The notes under the pieces: model-generated
The model's input: the letters and a program-made list of their open reading frames with translations, nothing else
Databases searched by the model: none
Told to the model about the DNA's origin: nothing
In this document: one piece after another, positions 34,422 through 42,662 of the stretch
How positions within the stretch are numbered: the stretch's first letter is position 1
Layout: each line of letters starts with the position of its first letter
Program-made: the position numbers and the translations under genes
NCBI RefSeq assembly: GCF_014904755.1
Contig: NZ_JACZFQ010000040.1
Span: 36,422-100,421, forward strand
Source of the DNA: Neoluteolibacter marinus
Lineage (GTDB): Bacteria; Verrucomicrobiota; Verrucomicrobiia; Verrucomicrobiales; Akkermansiaceae
Direction: 5' to 3'
Length of the DNA: 64,000 bases

Positions 34422-35182
34422 TTCCGCTCTAACAATTGCGCCGCGATGCTGATCGCGATCTCGTGCGGGTCGTTGCCGCCGACGGGCAGTCCGAGCGGGC
34501 AGGTGATCTTTTCCAGCAAGTCCTCGCCGAGGCCGGCCTCCCGCAGGTCCCGGAACAGGGCGGCTTTCTTCGACGCGCTGCCGATGACGCCGAGGAACGG
34601 AATCTCCGGATGGCGGGTGAGCACCTCGCGGAGCACCGGCACGTCGCTGGCGTGGCCCTTGGTGATGGAGAGCACGAAGGAGCGGGGGCCGACGAGTCCG
34701 GCCCCGGCTTCGAAATCCGGCAAGGGGTGGGTGGAGAGGTTGCGGGCACGGGGCAGCCGCTCCAGCCAGTCGATGCGGGGGTCGATCACATCGATCCGGC
34801 AGGCGAGGGGAACCAGGATGGGCACCAGGGCCTGGACGACATGACCGGCGCCGAAGATTGCGATGTGCCACGGGGGCGCGGCGGCGAGCCGTTCGAACAG
34901 GAGTGTCATCTCGCCGCCGCAGGTCATGCCGATGTCGCGCTGGAGGTTCCAGCACACGAGGCGGGTGCTTTCACCGCCGCGGGCCAGCATGGCCGTGGCC
35001 TCCTCGATCGCCCGCGCCTCGATCCTGCCGCCGCCGACCGTTCCGTGAAGCAGGCCGTCGCGGGTGACGATCATCTTGGCACCCGCCTCACCGGGCACGC
35101 TCCCGCGGGCCGCGGCGACCGTGACCACCACGAGGTCGGTGCCGGCATCCTGCAGCCGCGCGATTTCCGGCCACGGGTTCAT
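34418..35182 (-). CDS. xdhC: XdhC-type molybdenum cofactor insertion protein
   Basis: 254 residues with the XdhC/CoxI N-terminal domain (VVTVAAARGSVPGEAGAKMIV, GTVGGGRIEARAIEEA, MTCGGEMTLLFE). A Rossmann-like C-terminal domain follows (WHIAIFGAGHVVQALVPIL, ending GLPVGGNDPHEIAISIAAQLL). XdhC binds and inserts the sulphurated molybdenum cofactor into xanthine dehydrogenase. ATG at 35180-35182 overlaps the stop of uricase (ATGA). It converges with xdh, its client, across the palindrome pair. Confidence 0.92.
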   Translation of the reverse strand: MNPWPEIARLQDAGTDLVVVTVAAARGSVPGEAGAKMIVTRDGLLHGTVGGGRIEARAIEEATAMLARGGESTRLVCWNLQRDIGMTCGGEMTLLFERLAAAPPWHIAIFGAGHVVQALVPILVPLACRIDVIDPRIDWLERLPRARNLSTHPLPDFEAGAGLVGPRSFVLSITKGHASDVPVLREVLTRHPEIPFLGVIGSASKKAALFRDLREAGLGEDLLEKITCPLGLPVGGNDPHEIAISIAAQLLERK

Positions 35183-36027
35183 TCCCGGACAATGACCGCT
35201 TCGATTTCCCCGGCGGGTTCGTCGGTCGGCAGGAGCACCACCTTCTGGTCCGGCCGGCCGAGCTTGGCGAGGTCGAGGCCGAGGAAGTGGACGTTGGGCA
35301 TCTTGAGGTCGATCCTGCGGATCGCCGGAACGCGCTCCAAGGCCAGTTCCCCGATCTGATAGAGGGTGCGCTGGACCGAAGGGCTGTGGGTGGTGGCGAA
35401 GATCTCGTGGACGGCCGACAGGACGGAGGCGTCGGTCGTGGGGAAGTAGGCGGTCTTGTCGCAAAAGGTCCACTCGGCCGTCAGGCGGGTCGCGAAGACG
35501 CGGTCGGTGGCCGGGGGCAGGGTGGTGAGGTCGCAGACGTTGTAGCCCGTGAACGACGATGCGGTGGTCTTCATGACCAGGTGGCCGCGGATTCCCGAGG
35601 ACAGCACCGGCTCGTGCCCGCGTTGGAAAATGCCGCGGGAAAAGGGCTCGCCGTTGGCGGCGTGGACGAAGCTGTGGGGGTGGGCACTGCCCTCGATGGT
35701 CATCCGCTCCCACTTGCGTTCGCGGAGCTCGACGGTCACGCCGGAGAGGTGGGGATAGGTGTCGAGAAAGTGCTCGCCGATCACGTTCGCGAAGCTCGTC
35801 CGGCAGGTGGTGAGGTGGTCGTGGGCCAGCAGGTGAACCGTGTTCTTGACGGTGTCCGTGGGGACGATCGACGAGTTGTCGTCGCTCAGGTAGGAGCCGG
35901 CGAGATCGCCTTGGAGGAGCACGTCGGCCTCCAGTTCACAGACGTCGTGGTGGGATTCATCGTGACGGATGACTTTCATCACCCGGACGCGGAACTTGCC
36001 GTAGCGGTTGGATTCGAGCGTTGCCAC
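35179..36027 (-). CDS. uaZ: urate oxidase (uricase)
   Basis: A cofactor-free uricase of 282 residues. It contains YGKFRVRVMKVIR with the catalytic Lys, IVPTDTVKNTVHLLA with the partner Thr, FANVIGEHFLDTYPHLSGVTVEL, and the family block LTTLPPATDRVFATRLTAEW. It oxidises urate to 5-hydroxyisourate. GTG at 36025-36027 is used because it gives the expected short N-terminus before SNRYGK. No C-terminal peroxisomal signal, as expected for a bacterium. It is coupled to xdhC downstream and is divergent from uraD with at most 29 bp between starts. Confidence 0.95.
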   Translation of the reverse strand: MATLESNRYGKFRVRVMKVIRHDESHHDVCELEADVLLQGDLAGSYLSDDNSSIVPTDTVKNTVHLLAHDHLTTCRTSFANVIGEHFLDTYPHLSGVTVELRERKWERMTIEGSAHPHSFVHAANGEPFSRGIFQRGHEPVLSSGIRGHLVMKTTASSFTGYNVCDLTTLPPATDRVFATRLTAEWTFCDKTAYFPTTDASVLSAVHEIFATTHSPSVQRTLYQIGELALERVPAIRRIDLKMPNVHFLGLDLAKLGRPDQKVVLLPTDEPAGEIEAVIVRE

Positions 36028-36056
36028 AGGGTTTCTGGGTAGTGATTCTTGTTGTC

Positions 36057-36572
36057 GTGGAGAATGTCACGGTCGAAGCCCTGAACGCGATGCCAAAGGC
36101 GGACTTCGTCGCCCGCTTCGGCGGGATCTACGAGGACTCACCCTGGGTCGCGGAGCGGGTCGCGGCCGACCGTCCGTTCCCCGGGCGGAAGCACGTGGTG
36201 GACCGGATGCGGGCGGTGGTGGAATCCGCCGCTGATTCCGCGAAGCTCGCGCTGATCCGGGCCCACCCCGATCTTGCGGGGAAGCTCGCGCGGGCCGGAG
36301 CCTTGAGCGCGGAGTCCACCCGCGAGCAGGCGGGCCTGGGGCTGGACCGGCTCAGCGACGGGGAATACGAAAAGTTCTCCGATCTCAACACCCGCTACCG
36401 CGAGCGCTTCGGCTTTCCGTTCATCATTTGCGTCCGGCTGACGGACCGGGCCGGAATCCTGGAAGCCTTCGGACGGCGTCTCGAGAATGACCGCGGCGAG
36501 GAACTGGTCGAGGCTCTCGGGCAGATCCATCAGATCGCCCGCCTGCGGCTCGAAGACCTCGTGGCGGAATGA
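36057..36572 (+). CDS. uraD: OHCU decarboxylase
   Basis: Decarboxylates 2-oxo-4-hydroxy-4-carboxy-5-ureidoimidazoline to (S)-allantoin. Family blocks: ALNAMPKADFVARFGGIYEDSPWVAE at the N-terminus, IRAHPDLAGKLA with the catalytic His, ESTREQAGLGLDRLSD, and FGFPFIICVRL. About 171 residues from GTG at 36057; GTG at 36042 or TTG at 36021 would lengthen it and the last would overlap the uricase start. It is the only island gene on the far side of uricase. Confidence 0.92.
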   Translation: MENVTVEALNAMPKADFVARFGGIYEDSPWVAERVAADRPFPGRKHVVDRMRAVVESAADSAKLALIRAHPDLAGKLARAGALSAESTREQAGLGLDRLSDGEYEKFSDLNTRYRERFGFPFIICVRLTDRAGILEAFGRRLENDRGEELVEALGQIHQIARLRLEDLVAE

Positions 36573-36620
36573 TTTTTTGAAGGGGGGAAAGCTGATAGAT
36601 TCAGGATTTCCCCGGATCGG

Positions 36621-36639
36621 CATGGGAGCCGCTCCCATG
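36621..36639. repeat. CATGGGAGC palindrome downstream of uraD
   Basis: A perfect 9-bp inverted repeat (CATGGGAGC/GCTCCCATG) with a single central C, 49 bp after the uraD stop. No T-run follows. It may act as a weak RNA hairpin at the end of the transcript. Confidence 0.4.
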
Positions 36640-36698
36640 TCACGCGATCGCGTACTTGAACACCCGGTGCTTGCCGGATAGGGTCAAGTTCCCCCTCC

Positions 36699-36875
36699 AT
36701 GAAAAATCGTATTTGTCTCGCCTGGTTCGGCGACCTTGATGCACCCGATCAAGGTCGTACGAAGTCCCGCCCGGTTTCGAACCCCAAGGTCGCCCCCGCC
36801 GACTCGGGTCCGCGGAAATCGGTTCCGAAGGTGAAGGACGCTGCGGAGCTGCGGCGGATGTTCGGGCGCCACTGA
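36699..36875 (+). CDS. possible 58-residue protein
   Basis: A short open frame from ATG with MKNRICLAWFGDLDAPDQ at its start and a basic, helix-like end (VKDAAELRRMFGRH). A purine-rich stretch is absent directly upstream. No family recognised. Support is only that it fills an otherwise empty 316-bp interval between uraD and the MBL gene and ends 13 bp before the convergent gene's stop. Confidence 0.3.
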   Translation: MKNRICLAWFGDLDAPDQGRTKSRPVSNPKVAPADSGPRKSVPKVKDAAELRRMFGRH

Positions 36876-36888
36876 GCTGGCCGTCGAA

Positions 36889-38256
36889 TCAGGCCAGCTG
36901 GTAGTCCTTGCCGGGAACCGGCACCATTGCTTCGGTGGCCGGCAGCTTCTCCTTGAGCTGGCCGAGGAACCAGTCGCAGGCCTTCGGGTCGCCGTGCACG
37001 AGGAAGGTCTTCTTCGGCTTCACCTTGAGGATGTAGTCGAGCAGCGCCTCGCGGGTCGAGTGACCGCTGAAGTCGAAGATCTCCATCTGGCACTTCCGCT
37101 CCACCGCGGGGTGGCTCTTGTCGAGCACGACCTTTTCCCCTTCCGACGCGGCGCGAATGTGCCCCGCAGGTGAGTCGGGATCGGCGTAGCCGACGAACAG
37201 CAGCGAATTCTTCGGGTTCTCGAGGAAGCCGATGCGGGCGAACTGGTTGGAGACGGTCTTTTCGCTCATCATCCCGCTCGACAGGCAGTAGATGGCGCCG
37301 GCATGGAGCGGCACCGGGCCCTTGCGCTTCTTGTTGCCGGCCTCGAGCTGCATGTCCTCAAGGATGCGGAAGTCATCGTCGGTGCGGCGGGTCTTGCCCT
37401 TCGCATACTTGTCGTAGATCACCGTCATCTTGGTACTGAGCCCGCCGATGAAGACCGGGGTCTTCTTCGGGATCAGTCCCTGCTTCTTGAAGCGGTGGAT
37501 CATCGTCAGCACCTCCTGGGTCTTGCCGATCGCAAACACCGGGATGAGCACGGCGCCCCGCCGGTCCAGGGTGGCGGCGATGCTTTCGGCAAAGCGCAGT
37601 TCCTCCGCGGCACGGGTGTAGCTGGCGGGCCGCTCGCTGTCGCCGCGGGTGGTCTCGATGATCAGCGTGTCGACGTGGTCCTCCGGGAAAACGGCGCCCT
37701 TGATCAGGGTGGAGTCCTCGAAGTTGACGTCGCCGGTGTACATCACGGTGGTGCCGTTGCCGCGGATGGTGATGCCGGTGGAGCCGAGCACGTGGCCGGC
37801 GTCGTGGAAGATCCCGCGCATGTGGCCTTCGGGATCGAGGTCGAAGGGGCGCTCCAGCGGGCGCGGTTCCAACCGGTCCTCCAGCTCATCCAGCTCTCGG
37901 TGGGTGAAGAGCGGGTATTCGGCGATGCCGAGCTCGGTGCGCTTCGACTGCATCACGTTCACCGAATTGTGGAGCATCGCCTTGCCGAGTTCGGCGACGG
38001 CCTGGGACAGGAAGACCTTGGCCTGCGGCTGCCGGCTCATCAAAACCGGCAGCGAGCCGATGTGATCGAGGTGGGAGTGGGTCACCACGATCGAGTCGAT
38101 CGGTTCCTTCTGGATGAGGTCGTAGCGTGGCAGGCCTTCGAGGCCGTCGTGCTTGGGATGAAGTCCCGCATCGAGCACCACCCGGGACTTGCCGGAATCG
38201 AGCAGGTAGGAATTGGAGCCGATTTCGGCGTGGCGGCAGAGACTGCGGAAAAGCAT
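36889..38256 (-). CDS. beta-CASP metallo-beta-lactamase hydrolase
   Basis: 455 residues. The MBL core has THSHLDHIGSLP (motif 2, zinc ligands near residues 60-65), DAGHVLGSTG and YTGDVNFED. The beta-CASP part follows with RGAVLIPVFAIGKTQEVL, SSGMMSEKT, DFSGHSTREALLDYI and the last His in FLVHGDPKACDW. This is the architecture of RNA 3'-end/exonuclease-type enzymes (CPSF73/RNase J relatives, YSH1 type), so an RNA-processing role is inferred. Peroxiredoxin lies upstream on the same strand, 171 bp away. Confidence 0.85.
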   Translation of the reverse strand: MLFRSLCRHAEIGSNSYLLDSGKSRVVLDAGLHPKHDGLEGLPRYDLIQKEPIDSIVVTHSHLDHIGSLPVLMSRQPQAKVFLSQAVAELGKAMLHNSVNVMQSKRTELGIAEYPLFTHRELDELEDRLEPRPLERPFDLDPEGHMRGIFHDAGHVLGSTGITIRGNGTTVMYTGDVNFEDSTLIKGAVFPEDHVDTLIIETTRGDSERPASYTRAAEELRFAESIAATLDRRGAVLIPVFAIGKTQEVLTMIHRFKKQGLIPKKTPVFIGGLSTKMTVIYDKYAKGKTRRTDDDFRILEDMQLEAGNKKRKGPVPLHAGAIYCLSSGMMSEKTVSNQFARIGFLENPKNSLLFVGYADPDSPAGHIRAASEGEKVVLDKSHPAVERKCQMEIFDFSGHSTREALLDYILKVKPKKTFLVHGDPKACDWFLGQLKEKLPATEAMVPVPGKDYQLA

Positions 38257-38293
38257 GAGTGGATCGGAAGGGGCGTGACGATGGGGGAGGGGG

Positions 38294-38319
38294 CTGAAAT
38301 GTCGAACGTTGAATTTCAG
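38294..38319. repeat. CTGAAAT inverted repeat between prx and MBL genes
   Basis: CTGAAAT and ATTTCAG form a perfect 7-bp stem around a 12-base loop holding AACGTT. It lies in the 171-bp interval upstream of the MBL gene and downstream of peroxiredoxin, and could end one transcript or control the next. No T-run is seen. Confidence 0.35.
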
Positions 38320-38427
38320 CGGGATTTGCCGGTCCAGGCGTGGAACTCCGTCCCGGCGGCTGCTCCGGTGTCGGCACGGCGAGGGCTGCGGCCCCGCAGG
38401 AAGGAGCCCTCCCGGCGGCGGGTCCGC

Positions 38428-38937
38428 TCACTTCTCCAGCTGCTTCAACACGTCGGCCGCCTGCTGGTCGGTCGAGGCGGTCAGGTCTTTCCAGACGAGC
38501 TTGCCGTCCTTGAACAGGAAGGCCTGGCGCTTCGCGAAGCCGAGGCTGTGGGGCACGCCGAACGCGTCGGCCACCTTGGCGTCCTTGTCGGCCAGCAGGG
38601 AAAAGGGCAGCTGGTATTTCTCCTGGAAGGCCTTCTGGGCGGCCACGTCGTCCATGCTGACGCCGAACACCGTGACCTTTTTCTCGGTCAGGGCGGCATA
38701 GGAATCGCGGAGCGAGCAGGCCTGCTTGGTGCAGCCGGGCGTGTCGGCGCGGGGGTAGAAATAGACCAGCGTCCAGCCCTTGCCGCCGGCTTCCGCGACC
38801 TTGACCTCCTTGCCATCCTGGTCGACGGCCGTGACCGCGGGCAGCGCGGCGCCATCCTCGAGCGGGGCGGCGGAGGCTTGGGAAATGGCGAGTCCGAACG
38901 GCGCGGCGATGGCGGAGAGTGCTTGGAGCGGCTTCAC
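38428..38937 (-). CDS. exported peroxiredoxin (Bcp/PrxQ-like)
   Basis: 169 residues with a signal peptide (MKPLQALSAIAAPFGLAISQASA), so probably periplasmic. The thioredoxin fold carries VYFYPRADTPGCTKQACSLRD, which has the peroxidatic Cys and a second Cys five residues on, as in PrxQ/Bcp. LADKDAKVADAFGVP follows. It reduces hydroperoxides using thioredoxin-like donors. Most Bcp proteins are cytoplasmic; the leader is the unusual part. Confidence 0.87.
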   Translation of the reverse strand: MKPLQALSAIAAPFGLAISQASAAPLEDGAALPAVTAVDQDGKEVKVAEAGGKGWTLVYFYPRADTPGCTKQACSLRDSYAALTEKKVTVFGVSMDDVAAQKAFQEKYQLPFSLLADKDAKVADAFGVPHSLGFAKRQAFLFKDGKLVWKDLTASTDQQAADVLKQLEK

Positions 38938-39050
38938 GCCGGGCAGCTTGCCACCGGATCGGCCGGGTGCAAGCGGGCGATTTTTCGGTGGACAGTCCGG
39001 CGAGACGACGCTAATCCCTCCGCCCGCCCGTTTTGGGCAGCGACTGGAAC

Positions 39051-39125
<75 letters not shown>

Positions 39126-39358
39126 GTTCGGCGCCGCGGGATTTAGCTCTCCAAGGGCCGTGCCACGGGTTGGAGGTGCTTTGATTCACAGCGGCCGGGG
39201 ACGAGGGGCCAATCGGCCTGATCGATAGGAGCAGTGCCTTCCGGGTGCATTCCGACCATGGTGGGAGCGGGCGATCCAAAACCTGGTTCAAACTGGTCGA
39301 CGGCGAGAACCGGTCGTTTCAAGGTTCGCCCTGTTGTGTATCCGTTCGCCAACGAGGG

Positions 39359-39766
39359 ATGATGCGATTCGTGGATATCCAGTGGGGCAGGATCAAGATG
39401 GCGATCGCCGTGATGCTCGTGCTCTATGGCGTGGGGCAGGGAATGATGGTCTGGGCTTCGGTGCGCTCCGGATGGGGGAGATTGGCCAAGCATTACCAGA
39501 CGGATGTCATCTCCACTGCACCGGGTCGTCGTTTGCCGGGGGCGGTGAAAATGGGAGAGCTGCGATTCGGTGTCCGGACCGTGGCAGCCTATCAATCGGC
39601 CGACCGGTTGGTGATCCGGGGGCGGAGCGTCCCGCTGGCGCTGGGCTTCCTTCACTTCCCGGATTTGGAGATTCCGCTCGAGCGGATCGAGCCCGTCGGG
39701 TCGGGGGGCTCGTGGATCGACTGCGGCGAAGAGGGGAAGGTCTATTTCGAGATGCAGCTGCCGTAG
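39359..39766 (+). CDS. small single-pass membrane protein
   Basis: 135 residues: a short cytoplasmic N-terminus, one transmembrane helix (MAIAVMLVLYGVGQGMMVWASV), then a beta-rich domain (FGVRTVAAYQSADRLVIRGRSVPLALGFLHFPDLEIPLERI). No family recognised. Tandem ATGs at 39359 and 39362. The 233 bp between tRNA-Met and this gene show no further gene or clear promoter. Confidence 0.5.
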   Translation: MMRFVDIQWGRIKMAIAVMLVLYGVGQGMMVWASVRSGWGRLAKHYQTDVISTAPGRRLPGAVKMGELRFGVRTVAAYQSADRLVIRGRSVPLALGFLHFPDLEIPLERIEPVGSGGSWIDCGEEGKVYFEMQLP

Positions 39767-39862
39767 ATCTCTCCGGTGTGGGTGCCGTTTGACGCTTCCT
39801 CGGCCGCCCCGGGTGGTTGGTAGGATTGGGAACGCTGAGCTGGCTTCGCCGTCGGCGGAGCT

Positions 39863-39880
39863 GTCCCCGCAAGTGGGGAC
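39863..39880. repeat. GTCCCC/GGGGAC hairpin upstream of the sugar permease
   Basis: A perfect 6-bp stem with loop GCAAGT, ending 3 bp before the ACTAAAC promoter motif. It could end the upstream transcript or act on the promoter; no T-run. Confidence 0.4.
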
Positions 39881-39883
39881 ATG

Positions 39884-39923
39884 ACTAAACCCGGCGTCAC
39901 GGAATAGGCGTTATTGCTCCTTC
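39884..39923 (+). promoter_or_regulatory. shared ECF-type promoter motif, copy E (sugar permease)
   Basis: ACTAAACCCG, then CGTTATTG with CGTT starting 25 nt after the A of ACT. Spacing is identical to four other copies in the window. It also shares ACGGAA and GGCGTT with the copy before the PEP-CTERM gene. It lies about 90 bp upstream of the permease start. Confidence 0.55.
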
Positions 39924-40011
39924 ATTTGCCCGGCCGTCCTGGCGCGGGGTGGAGGGAGGCTGTGGTGGCGGGATTCCCCGCCCTGCCGACCCATTCCAAA
40001 ATCCAAGCTGC

Positions 40012-41514
40012 ATGGCACTACCCAACTCGCGCCCGGCGCCCACCGGCGCCCCGCACTCGCCTGACACTTTCCGCGGTCCTTTCGCGGTGATGACCTCGCT
40101 GTTCTTCCTGTGGGGATTCATGACGGTCTTCAACGACATCCTGATCCCCCGCTTCAAGGAGGCCTTCGAGTTGACCTATTTCAAGGCGATGCTGGTCCAG
40201 TTCGCGTTCTTCGGCGCCTACTTCACCGGGGCGCTGATTTATTTCCTGATCTCGGCCACCGGAACCGACCCGATCGCGCGGATCGGCTACAAGAATGGGG
40301 TCGTGCTGGGGCTTGTGATCTCCGCCCTGGGCAGCGCGGTGTTCTGGCCGGCCGCGGCCGCCGAGTCCTATCCGATGTTCCTCGGCGCGCTGTTCATCGT
40401 CGGGATCGGCTTCGCGATGCTGCAGATCGCCGCGAATCCCTACGTGACCATCCTCGGTCCGGAGCGTACGGCCTCGAGCCGGCTCAACCTCGCCCAGGGC
40501 TTCAACTCCGTGGGGACCACGATCGGCCCGCTCATCGGGGGCTGGTTGATCTTCCAGTACTTCGCCACTTCCGACGCCCACGGCGCCGCTTCGGTGAAGC
40601 TGCCGTACATGGGATTCTGCGTCGTCTTCCTGGTGCTCGCGTTCGTGTTTTTCTTCATCCACCTGCCGCATGTCGGCGAGGGCAAGGTCCTGCCCGGGGC
40701 GGGGGCGCTGGCCTTCCCGCACGTGCGGCTCGGGATCATCGGGATCTTCATGTACGTCGGGGGCGAAGTGGCCGTGGGCAGCGCGATTGTAAGCTTTCTC
40801 GGGCAGGAGTCGATCGCCGGCCTGTCGGAGGCGGAGGCGAGCAAGTATGTCTCGATCTACTGGGGCGGGCTTCTCATCGGCCGCTTCATGGGGTCCGTCG
40901 AGTTGAGCGACTTGCCGAAAGCCAGGAAGCAGGTTCTCCTGGCAGCGATCCCGCTGGTGGCTTTCCTCTTCCTGTGGGTGGCGAAGAGCGCGCCGCTGGA
41001 CGCGATCCAGGCCGGGGGCAAGGGCGATGCCGATATCCTCGCGTTGTGGAAGCAGAGCTTCATCGGGAACTGGAGCGTGTTCCGCTTTTACCTGCCCTTC
41101 GTGGGCCTTTGCTGGCTGCTGTTCCAGTTCGGCAAGGGACTCGCCGGGCGTTCGCTGATGATCTTCTCGGGCACCGCGGTCGTGCTGCTGCTGGTCGCGG
41201 TCGCCGTCGGCGGCACCGTCGCCATGTGGTGCGTGGTCGCCGTCGGCTTGTTCGCCTCGATCGGCTGGTCGAACACCTTCTCGCTCGCGATCGAGGGCCT
41301 CGGGACCTACAAGAGCCAGGCCTCCTCGCTGCTGGTCATGGCGATCCTCGGCGGTGCCATCCTTCCACCGTTGCAGGGGCTGATGGCGGACCACATGAGC
41401 ATCCAGGCGTCCTTCATCGTGCCGATGATCGCGTTCGCCTACGTGGCCTACTATGGCGCCAGCGGGCACAAGGTCGGACGAAAGGAATCGGGCGCGACCG
41501 CCGTGGAAGGATGA
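40012..41514 (+). CDS. FucP/GluP-type sugar MFS transporter
   Basis: 500 residues, about 12 transmembrane helices. The N-terminal half has SLFFLWGFMTVFNDILIPRFK, a hallmark of the fucose/glucose-galactose:H+ symporter family, plus AANPYVTILGPERTASSRLNLAQGFNSVGTTIGPLIGG. It imports a hexose with protons; fucose, glucose, galactose or mannose cannot be separated by eye. A ROK-like sugar kinase begins 1 bp after its stop codon, implying import then phosphorylation. It is preceded by the shared ECF-type motif. Confidence 0.88.
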   Translation: MALPNSRPAPTGAPHSPDTFRGPFAVMTSLFFLWGFMTVFNDILIPRFKEAFELTYFKAMLVQFAFFGAYFTGALIYFLISATGTDPIARIGYKNGVVLGLVISALGSAVFWPAAAAESYPMFLGALFIVGIGFAMLQIAANPYVTILGPERTASSRLNLAQGFNSVGTTIGPLIGGWLIFQYFATSDAHGAASVKLPYMGFCVVFLVLAFVFFFIHLPHVGEGKVLPGAGALAFPHVRLGIIGIFMYVGGEVAVGSAIVSFLGQESIAGLSEAEASKYVSIYWGGLLIGRFMGSVELSDLPKARKQVLLAAIPLVAFLFLWVAKSAPLDAIQAGGKGDADILALWKQSFIGNWSVFRFYLPFVGLCWLLFQFGKGLAGRSLMIFSGTAVVLLLVAVAVGGTVAMWCVVAVGLFASIGWSNTFSLAIEGLGTYKSQASSLLVMAILGGAILPPLQGLMADHMSIQASFIVPMIAFAYVAYYGASGHKVGRKESGATAVEG

Positions 41515-41515
41515 G

Positions 41516-42634
41516 ATGAGCGATCCGAACACCGACCCCCGCCTGGTCCTCACCCTCGATGCCGGCGGCACGAACTTCCGCTTTTCGGCGATCCGTGCCG
41601 GCAAACCGGTCGTCGAGGGCGTCCACCTGCCGTCGCGCGGCGACGATCTGGAGGCCTGCCTCAAGAGCATCGTCGACGGTTTCGAGACCGTCCGTGCCCG
41701 CTGCCCCGAGGCGCCGGTGGCCATCAGTTTCGCCTTTCCCGGCCCCTGCGACTACCCGGCGGGGATCATCGGCGATCTGGGCAACCTGCCCGGCTTCCGT
41801 GGCGGCGTGCCACTGGGGCCGATGCTCGCGGAAAAGTTCGGCATCCCGGTCTTCATCAACAACGACGGGGATCTGTTCACCTACGGCGAGGCGATCGGCG
41901 GGCTGTTGCCGCAGGTCAACGCGATGCTCGAGCAAGCCGGAAGCCCGAAGCGCTACCGCAATCTCTTTGGCATGACCCTCGGGACCGGTCTCGGCGGCGG
42001 GATCGTGCGGGACGGTCGCCTGTTCATCGGCGACAACTCGGTGGCGGCCGAGGTCTGGACCTTGCGGCACAAGCTCGAGCCCTGGACCAATGCCGAGGAG
42101 GGCGCCTGCATCCGGGCCGTCCGCAAGATCTACGGCGAGCATAGTGGCATCCCCTTCGGGGAGACGCCGGAACCGAAGGTCATCCACGACATCGCGCGCG
42201 GCACCGTGCCCGGCAACGCGGCCGCGGCCCGTGAAGCGGCGCGCCGGCTCGGCGAGGTCGCCGGCGACGTCATGGCCACCGCGTTGACCCTGATCGACGG
42301 TCTCGGCGTGATCGGCGGGGGCGTTTCCGGTGCCTGGCCGGCCTTCCTGCCGGCGCTGGTGGCGGAAATGAACAGCGAGTTCATCGCGCCGGATGGCAAG
42401 CGCTTCCGGCGCATGCCCGCCAAGGCATTCAACCTCGAGGACCCCGGGCAGTTGAAAGCCTTCCTCAAGGGCGACTCCCGCGAGGTTGCGATCCCCGGCA
42501 GCGACCGGACGGTCCTTTACGATCCCTTGCAGAGGACCGGTGTCGGCATCAGCCGGCTGGGCACCAGCGAGGCGGTTGCGCTGGGTGCCTACGCGTATGC
42601 GCTGAGCCAGCTCGACGGAACGCGCGCCCGGTGA
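41516..42634 (+). CDS. ROK family sugar kinase
   Basis: 372 residues with LTLDAGGTNFRFSAI (phosphate-1 loop), AISFAFPGPCDYPAG, VFINNDGDLFTYGEA (the ND of the sugar site), and GMTLGTGLGGGIV. The classical ROK zinc motif CxCGxxGCxE is not visible, so it belongs to a variant group. It is expected to phosphorylate the hexose taken up by the upstream permease, with which it is almost overlapping. ATG at 41516 starts just before the family N-terminus. Confidence 0.82.
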   Translation: MSDPNTDPRLVLTLDAGGTNFRFSAIRAGKPVVEGVHLPSRGDDLEACLKSIVDGFETVRARCPEAPVAISFAFPGPCDYPAGIIGDLGNLPGFRGGVPLGPMLAEKFGIPVFINNDGDLFTYGEAIGGLLPQVNAMLEQAGSPKRYRNLFGMTLGTGLGGGIVRDGRLFIGDNSVAAEVWTLRHKLEPWTNAEEGACIRAVRKIYGEHSGIPFGETPEPKVIHDIARGTVPGNAAAAREAARRLGEVAGDVMATALTLIDGLGVIGGGVSGAWPAFLPALVAEMNSEFIAPDGKRFRRMPAKAFNLEDPGQLKAFLKGDSREVAIPGSDRTVLYDPLQRTGVGISRLGTSEAVALGAYAYALSQLDGTRAR

Positions 42635-42662
42635 TCGACTCGTTCCAACCGACCATGGATTC

